From an uncultured Oscillospiraceae bacterium (lineage in GTDB: Bacteria > Bacillota > Clostridia > Oscillospirales > Oscillospiraceae): a stretch of 42,063 bases of DNA. The notes under the pieces were generated by a model. The model had not been told where the DNA came from. It made no database searches and was given only the letters and a program-made list of their open reading frames with translations. This document shows, piece after piece, positions 38,814 to 42,063 of this stretch (positions are counted from its first letter, which is position 1; each line of letters opens with the position of its first letter). The position numbers and the translations under genes are program-made. Where the stretch lies: positions 1 through 42,063 of the forward strand of contig CANQVL010000022.1 in NCBI GenBank assembly GCA_947627285.1. The letters are read 5' to 3'.

Positions 38814-39893
38814 ATGTCATACTTGAGCCTTAAAAATATCAACAAGATCTACCCCAACGGTTTCCACGCGGTCCACGACTTCAATCTTGACATTGAAAAG
38901 GGCGAGTTTATCGTCTTCGTCGGACCCTCCGGCTGCGGAAAGTCCACCACGCTCCGCATGGTCGCCGGACTTGAGGACATATCCAGCGGTGAGTTCCTCA
39001 TAAACGGCAGGCGCGCCAACGAGCTGGGACCCAGGGAGCGGGAGGTGGCGATGGTCTTCCAGAGCTACGCCCTCTACCCGCAGATGACGGTCTTTGACAA
39101 CATCGCCTTCGGACTCACCCTCCAGGGCGTGGACGAGGACGTCATCGAGCAGAAGGTCAAGGACACCGCGAGGATACTGGGACTGACGGACTACCTTGAC
39201 CGGTATCCCAGGGCTCTCTCCGGCGGTCAGAGACAGCGTGTCGCCATAGGCCGCGCCATCATCCGCAAGGTGGGCGTGTTCCTCATGGACGAGCCGCTTT
39301 CCAACCTGGACGCCAAGCAGCGCGTGACCATGCGCTCGGAGATCGCCCAGATCCACCGGAACACGGGAGCCACCACCATTTACGTCACCCACGACCAGAC
39401 CGAGGCCATGACCCTTGCCGACAGGATAGTTGTCATGAAGGACGGCTATGTCCAGCAGGTGGGCACGCCATATGACCTCTACTATGAGCCGGTGAACGTG
39501 TTCGTAGCCGGGTTCATCGGCGAGCCGCCCATGAACTTCGTCCGTGGCACCCTCAAGGGCGGAAAGCTCGCCTTCGGAAAGAATGAGCTTGACGTGACAA
39601 AGAAGCTGGGCGACAAGGCGAAGAAGTACGAGGGCAAGGAGATCGTATTCGGCTTCCGTCCAGAGTCCATAGTCCTTGGCAAGCAGGACAACGCCTACGT
39701 TGTCCGAGCCGACGTGGAGCTCACGGAGATGCTGGGAGACAACACAAACGTCTACATCACCGCCGGTGAGGACAAGGCCATTTTGAAGGTCGATCCCCAC
39801 GACACCCCCGCCGTGGATTCCGCCATCGACTTTTCCATCCCCCTGAGCGAGGTGTACATCTTCGACGGGGAGACGGAAAGGGTTATAAAATAA
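38814..39893 (+). CDS. Sugar ABC ATPase 2 (UgpC/MsmK/MalK-type)
   Basis: 359 residues. Walker A GPSGCGKST (37-45), VFQSYALYPQMT, signature LSGGQRQR, Walker B VFLMDEPLSNLDAKQR and switch His in YVTHDQTEAMT, then a TOBE/OB C-terminus (FGFRPESIVLG). AAGGAG upstream. It is more canonical than ATPase 1 (YALYPQMTVFDNIAFGL). Both could serve the single LplB/LplC pair, as a heterodimer or alternatively, or this one may energise other sugar permeases as MsmK does. Last gene of the operon. Confidence 0.93.
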   Translation: MSYLSLKNINKIYPNGFHAVHDFNLDIEKGEFIVFVGPSGCGKSTTLRMVAGLEDISSGEFLINGRRANELGPREREVAMVFQSYALYPQMTVFDNIAFGLTLQGVDEDVIEQKVKDTARILGLTDYLDRYPRALSGGQRQRVAIGRAIIRKVGVFLMDEPLSNLDAKQRVTMRSEIAQIHRNTGATTIYVTHDQTEAMTLADRIVVMKDGYVQQVGTPYDLYYEPVNVFVAGFIGEPPMNFVRGTLKGGKLAFGKNELDVTKKLGDKAKKYEGKEIVFGFRPESIVLGKQDNAYVVRADVELTEMLGDNTNVYITAGEDKAILKVDPHDTPAVDSAIDFSIPLSEVYIFDGETERVIK

Positions 39894-39910
39894 CCGAAAC
39901 AACAAAATAA

Positions 39911-39951
39911 CTGCCGCGCCTGGGAGGAAACTTCCGACGCGGCGGTTTTTT
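39911..39951 (+). terminator. Rho-independent terminator of the ABC/GH28 operon
   Basis: CTGCCGCG pairs with CGCGGCGG (G-rich inner part also paired), followed by TTTTTT. Confidence 0.85.
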
Positions 39952-39965
39952 GCGGAAAATTTGGG

Positions 39966-40017
39966 TTGAAATGAGGGCGGGGGAGGGGTATAATATCCGC
40001 ATAGCGAATAATAGCGC
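39966..40017 (+). promoter_or_regulatory. Promoter of the YhaM-like gene with the trmB-type palindrome
   Basis: TTGAAA (39966-39971), 17-bp spacer, perfect TATAAT (39989-39994). GGTATAATATCCGC followed by ATA and GCGAATAATAG matches the minus-strand form of the palindrome at 4899-4929 at 20 of the first 24 positions, and sits at the same place relative to the -10. Confidence 0.75.
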
Positions 40018-40038
40018 GTTACGGAAAGGGGTAGGGTT

Positions 40039-40986
40039 ATGTACAGCGATTTGCGGGTGGCGGAGATGGTTGTGGGGAGTGAGTTTGAGGGGTATTACGT
40101 CCTCAAGGCCGCGGCGGGGAAGACGTCGAACAACGGAAGGCCGTATCTCACCGCCACGCTGTCGGATCGCACGGGGGATATTGACGCCAAGGTTTGGGAC
40201 TACTCCGGCCCCGTGGGACAAAAGGACGAGGGCAAGGTGGTGAAGGTCCGGGGCTCTGTATCCGAGTACCGGGGCTCGCTTCAGGCGACTGTGGAGCGGA
40301 TAAGGACGGCGGGGGAGAACGAGGAGTTCGACATATCGGACCTTGTGCCGACGGCTCCCATCGACGCGAAGGCGGCGTATGAGGAGCTCATGGAATACGT
40401 GGCGTCCATCGAGGACGGGGACTACCGGAGGGTGTGCGAGGAGATATATTCAACGCATGGGGACAAACTGAGGACGATACCCGCCGGAAAGAGCGTTCAC
40501 CACAGCTTTTTGAACGGGCTCCTCATGCACACGCTGAACATGGCGCGGCAGGCGGATTTCCTGGCGGAGCTGTACGCCGAGACGGTGGACCGGAGCCTGC
40601 TTTTGGCGGGGACCTGCCTTCATGACATGGGCAAGGAGTGGGAATTTGAGTTTTCGGAGCTGGGGCTGGTAACCGAGTATTCGGTGAAGGGCCAGCTCTT
40701 GGGGCACCTAGTCATGGGCGCGGGGGAGGTCGCGGAGGTTTGCCGCCGGCTGGGTGTGCCGGAGAAGAAGGAGGTACTGCTCACGCATATGCTGCTCTCA
40801 CACCACGGTGACCCGGAGCTGGGCGCCGCTGTGAGGCCCATGTGCGCCGAGGCGGAGCTTTTGAGCCTCATCGACATGATCGACTCCCGGATGGAGATAT
40901 ACGAGGAGAACCTGCGCAACGTCGCCCCGGACAGCTTCTCGGGGAGGATATTCGCGCTGGAAAAAAGGATTTATCGACATATATAA
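40039..40986 (+). CDS. yhaM: 3'-5' exoribonuclease YhaM family (OB fold plus HD domain)
   Basis: 315 residues, the length of YhaM. An OB-fold nucleic-acid-binding domain covers about 10-95 (EFEGYYVLKAA, RPYLTATLSDRTGDIDAKVWD), and the HD domain follows: HHSFLNGLLMHTLNMA (His154/155, His164), CLHDMGKEWEF with the His-Asp pair 195-196, LTHMLLSHHGDPELGA and the last Asp in SLIDMIDSRM. It trims RNA and single-stranded DNA from the 3' end with metal. Start chosen from the ATG after GGGG; the promoter is 45 bp upstream. A single gene just left of the right-edge recombinase element. Confidence 0.92.
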   Translation: MYSDLRVAEMVVGSEFEGYYVLKAAAGKTSNNGRPYLTATLSDRTGDIDAKVWDYSGPVGQKDEGKVVKVRGSVSEYRGSLQATVERIRTAGENEEFDISDLVPTAPIDAKAAYEELMEYVASIEDGDYRRVCEEIYSTHGDKLRTIPAGKSVHHSFLNGLLMHTLNMARQADFLAELYAETVDRSLLLAGTCLHDMGKEWEFEFSELGLVTEYSVKGQLLGHLVMGAGEVAEVCRRLGVPEKKEVLLTHMLLSHHGDPELGAAVRPMCAEAELLSLIDMIDSRMEIYEENLRNVAPDSFSGRIFALEKRIYRHI

Positions 40987-41108
40987 AAAGGTCAAATTAG
41001 GGCACCTCAAATTGAAGGGGTCTTAATTCTCAAAATATTTTTCCGACGCACCTGCACGTGGTTATAGGGAAACATTGTGAACCTGCCTAACTATAAATTT
41101 TTCCGGTC

Positions 41109-41136
41109 AGGAGCCTGTGGTGATGCACAGGCTCCT
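41109..41136 (-). terminator. Hairpin after the right-edge recombinase
   Basis: AGGAGCCTGTG-GTGATG-CACAGGCTCCT, an 11-bp perfect stem, 9 bp beyond the recombinase stop on the minus strand. The T tract is weak. The 120 bp between the YhaM-like gene and this hairpin hold no gene, but must contain the left boundary of the recombinase element if there is one. Confidence 0.75.
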
Positions 41137-41145
41137 TGGTTTATG

Positions 41146-42063
41146 TCATGCAATTTCCAGGTCCAGCTCTGCGACCTGTATGAGGATGTCCTCCAACTCC
41201 TGGGGCATGTCGTCCAGGATGCCGATGTCCCGGTAGTGGATGACGATCTCTTGGGGAGCACTGCGGGAATACTTCTTTGTGCGTTCGCCTACCTCAATGC
41301 GCTTGATGAAGGTGTGGAGGAGCTCCGGGGTCAGCTCGTTGATCTCCGTGTACTTGTGGGCGTTCTCCAGAAAGCGGTCGAAATTGGAGGTGGTGTCTCT
41401 GAGCTCCTGTAGGTGGGCGGTCAGGGTTGGAAGGGTGATACTGATGGCCTCCTGCTCCGATGTGTACTCAGCGGCGAGAACCCTGTACTGCTCGTCGGGG
41501 ATGCGGCCCAGGACGTTGTCCTCGTAGAGACGCTTGAACAGAGACATGAGTTCGCTTTGACGCTTGGACATGGCGGAGATTTGTTTTTCCAGAGACCGCA
41601 TCTCCTTTTGGGCTTCCTTCGTGCGCTTCATGCCGATGTACTCCGCGAACCGACGCTCGTTCTGCCTTGCGAAGTGGGTGACGCGGCGGAGGTCATCCAG
41701 GACGATGGCCTGGAGGTCGGATTCCCGGATGCTGTGGACCGAGCAGGCGGTTTTGCTGTTCTTCTGGTAGTTCGAGCATATGAACCGGGCCGCGGACTCT
41801 TTCGCCCCGTGGGTGCGATGGTAGGTCATCGCCGCTCCGCAGTCCTTGCAGTAGACGAGGCCGGAGAACAGACTCTGTCCGTCGAACTTGGTGTACCTCC
41901 GCTTGTGGCTGCGGTTCTCCCGCACGATGTCCCAGGTCTGCTTGTCGACCAGCGGCTCGTGGGTACCCTCGAAGCGATACTGCTCCGATTCCGGGCGTTG
42001 GACTGTCTTCTTGTTCTTGTAGGAAATGGTGGTCGTCTTCATGTTGACCGTCACACCCAGGTA
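41146..42063 (-). CDS. Large serine recombinase, C-terminal part (cut by window end)
   Basis: Open to the last base; visible part about 306 residues. The frame starts in YLGVTVNMKTTTISYKNKK, a stretch specific to TnpX/Tn4451-like recombinases, then FEGTHEPLVDKQTWDIV, a zinc ribbon (YCKDCGAAM...FICSNY...ACSVH) and a coiled coil. The DUF4368-like end has YTEINELTPELLHTFIKRIEVGER. The resolvase catalytic domain is off the right edge. Opposite in orientation to the left-edge recombinases and different from both in sequence. It probably marks the end of a mobile element that extends to the right. Confidence 0.9.
   Translation of the reverse strand, partial: YLGVTVNMKTTTISYKNKKTVQRPESEQYRFEGTHEPLVDKQTWDIVRENRSHKRRYTKFDGQSLFSGLVYCKDCGAAMTYHRTHGAKESAARFICSNYQKNSKTACSVHSIRESDLQAIVLDDLRRVTHFARQNERRFAEYIGMKRTKEAQKEMRSLEKQISAMSKRQSELMSLFKRLYEDNVLGRIPDEQYRVLAAEYTSEQEAISITLPTLTAHLQELRDTTSNFDRFLENAHKYTEINELTPELLHTFIKRIEVGERTKKYSRSAPQEIVIHYRDIGILDDMPQELEDILIQVAELDLEIA

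Noticed and set aside
1-42063. The whole window as one composite mobile element flanked by recombinases
   Set aside because: The interior carries core genes (trmB, ahcY, rnj, yhaM), the end recombinases differ, and no matching terminal repeats are seen.

Overview
The window reads as a gut-type, high-GC member of the Clostridia, most likely Oscillospirales-like. The reasons are the gene set (monomeric [FeFe] hydrogenase, RNase J, Tn4451/TnpX-type large serine recombinases, LplB/LplC-type sugar ABC permeases), sigma-A promoters of the form TTGACA-17-TATAAT, and strong AGGAGG ribosome sites. Codon positions are GC-rich, with frequent ATA isoleucine. No species can be named from the sequence alone.

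Left edge (1-2.7 kb): the C-terminal part of one large serine recombinase, then a second recombinase whose catalytic N-terminus is missing at a sharp boundary, which suggests nested insertion. A tRNA-Pro(UGG) on the minus strand has its 5' half and upstream flank duplicated nearby. Right edge (41.1-42.1 kb): a third serine recombinase on the minus strand, cut by the window end. About 38 kb of mostly chromosomal genes lies between.

2.8-12.1 kb is housekeeping: an ATP-grasp/esterase pair, trmB with a Nudix hydrolase, and SAM by-product recycling (ahcY divergent from purine nucleoside phosphorylase and an MTA/SAH-adenosine deaminase). RNase J follows with an ArsC/Spx-like protein. 12.1-15.1 kb is a CsoR-controlled copper operon in which a CopZ-like domain is fused to CopA behind an internal ribosome site.

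15.1-19.1 kb holds a promoter-driven short-ORF locus, an orphan protein, an XRE regulator, two tandem RadC-like proteins (the second without the JAMM histidines) and an SdpR/SdpI-type pair with a perfect palindromic operator. 19.1-26.2 kb has a DUF1015 protein, a cytidylate-kinase-like protein, two GNAT proteins, a BlaI/M56 pair, a diacylglycerol-kinase-family protein and a zinc-dependent phospholipase C-like protein. 26.2-28 kb has a group-B-like [FeFe] hydrogenase, with an orphan promoter firing towards its 3' end.

The most distinctive part is a 28.2-39.9 kb co-directional operon. It encodes two LplB/LplC-type permeases, a 753-residue binding lipoprotein, two UgpC/MsmK-type ATPases, a cytoplasmic-looking GH28 polygalacturonase-family enzyme and five small membrane proteins that I cannot assign, apart from a weak ECF-S resemblance in the first. 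It also carries intergenic RNA hairpins. I infer import and intracellular cleavage of a uronic-acid-containing oligosaccharide by an ABC transporter with unusual accessory membrane subunits. A YhaM-like 3'-5' exoribonuclease follows, and its promoter shares a palindrome with the trmB promoter.
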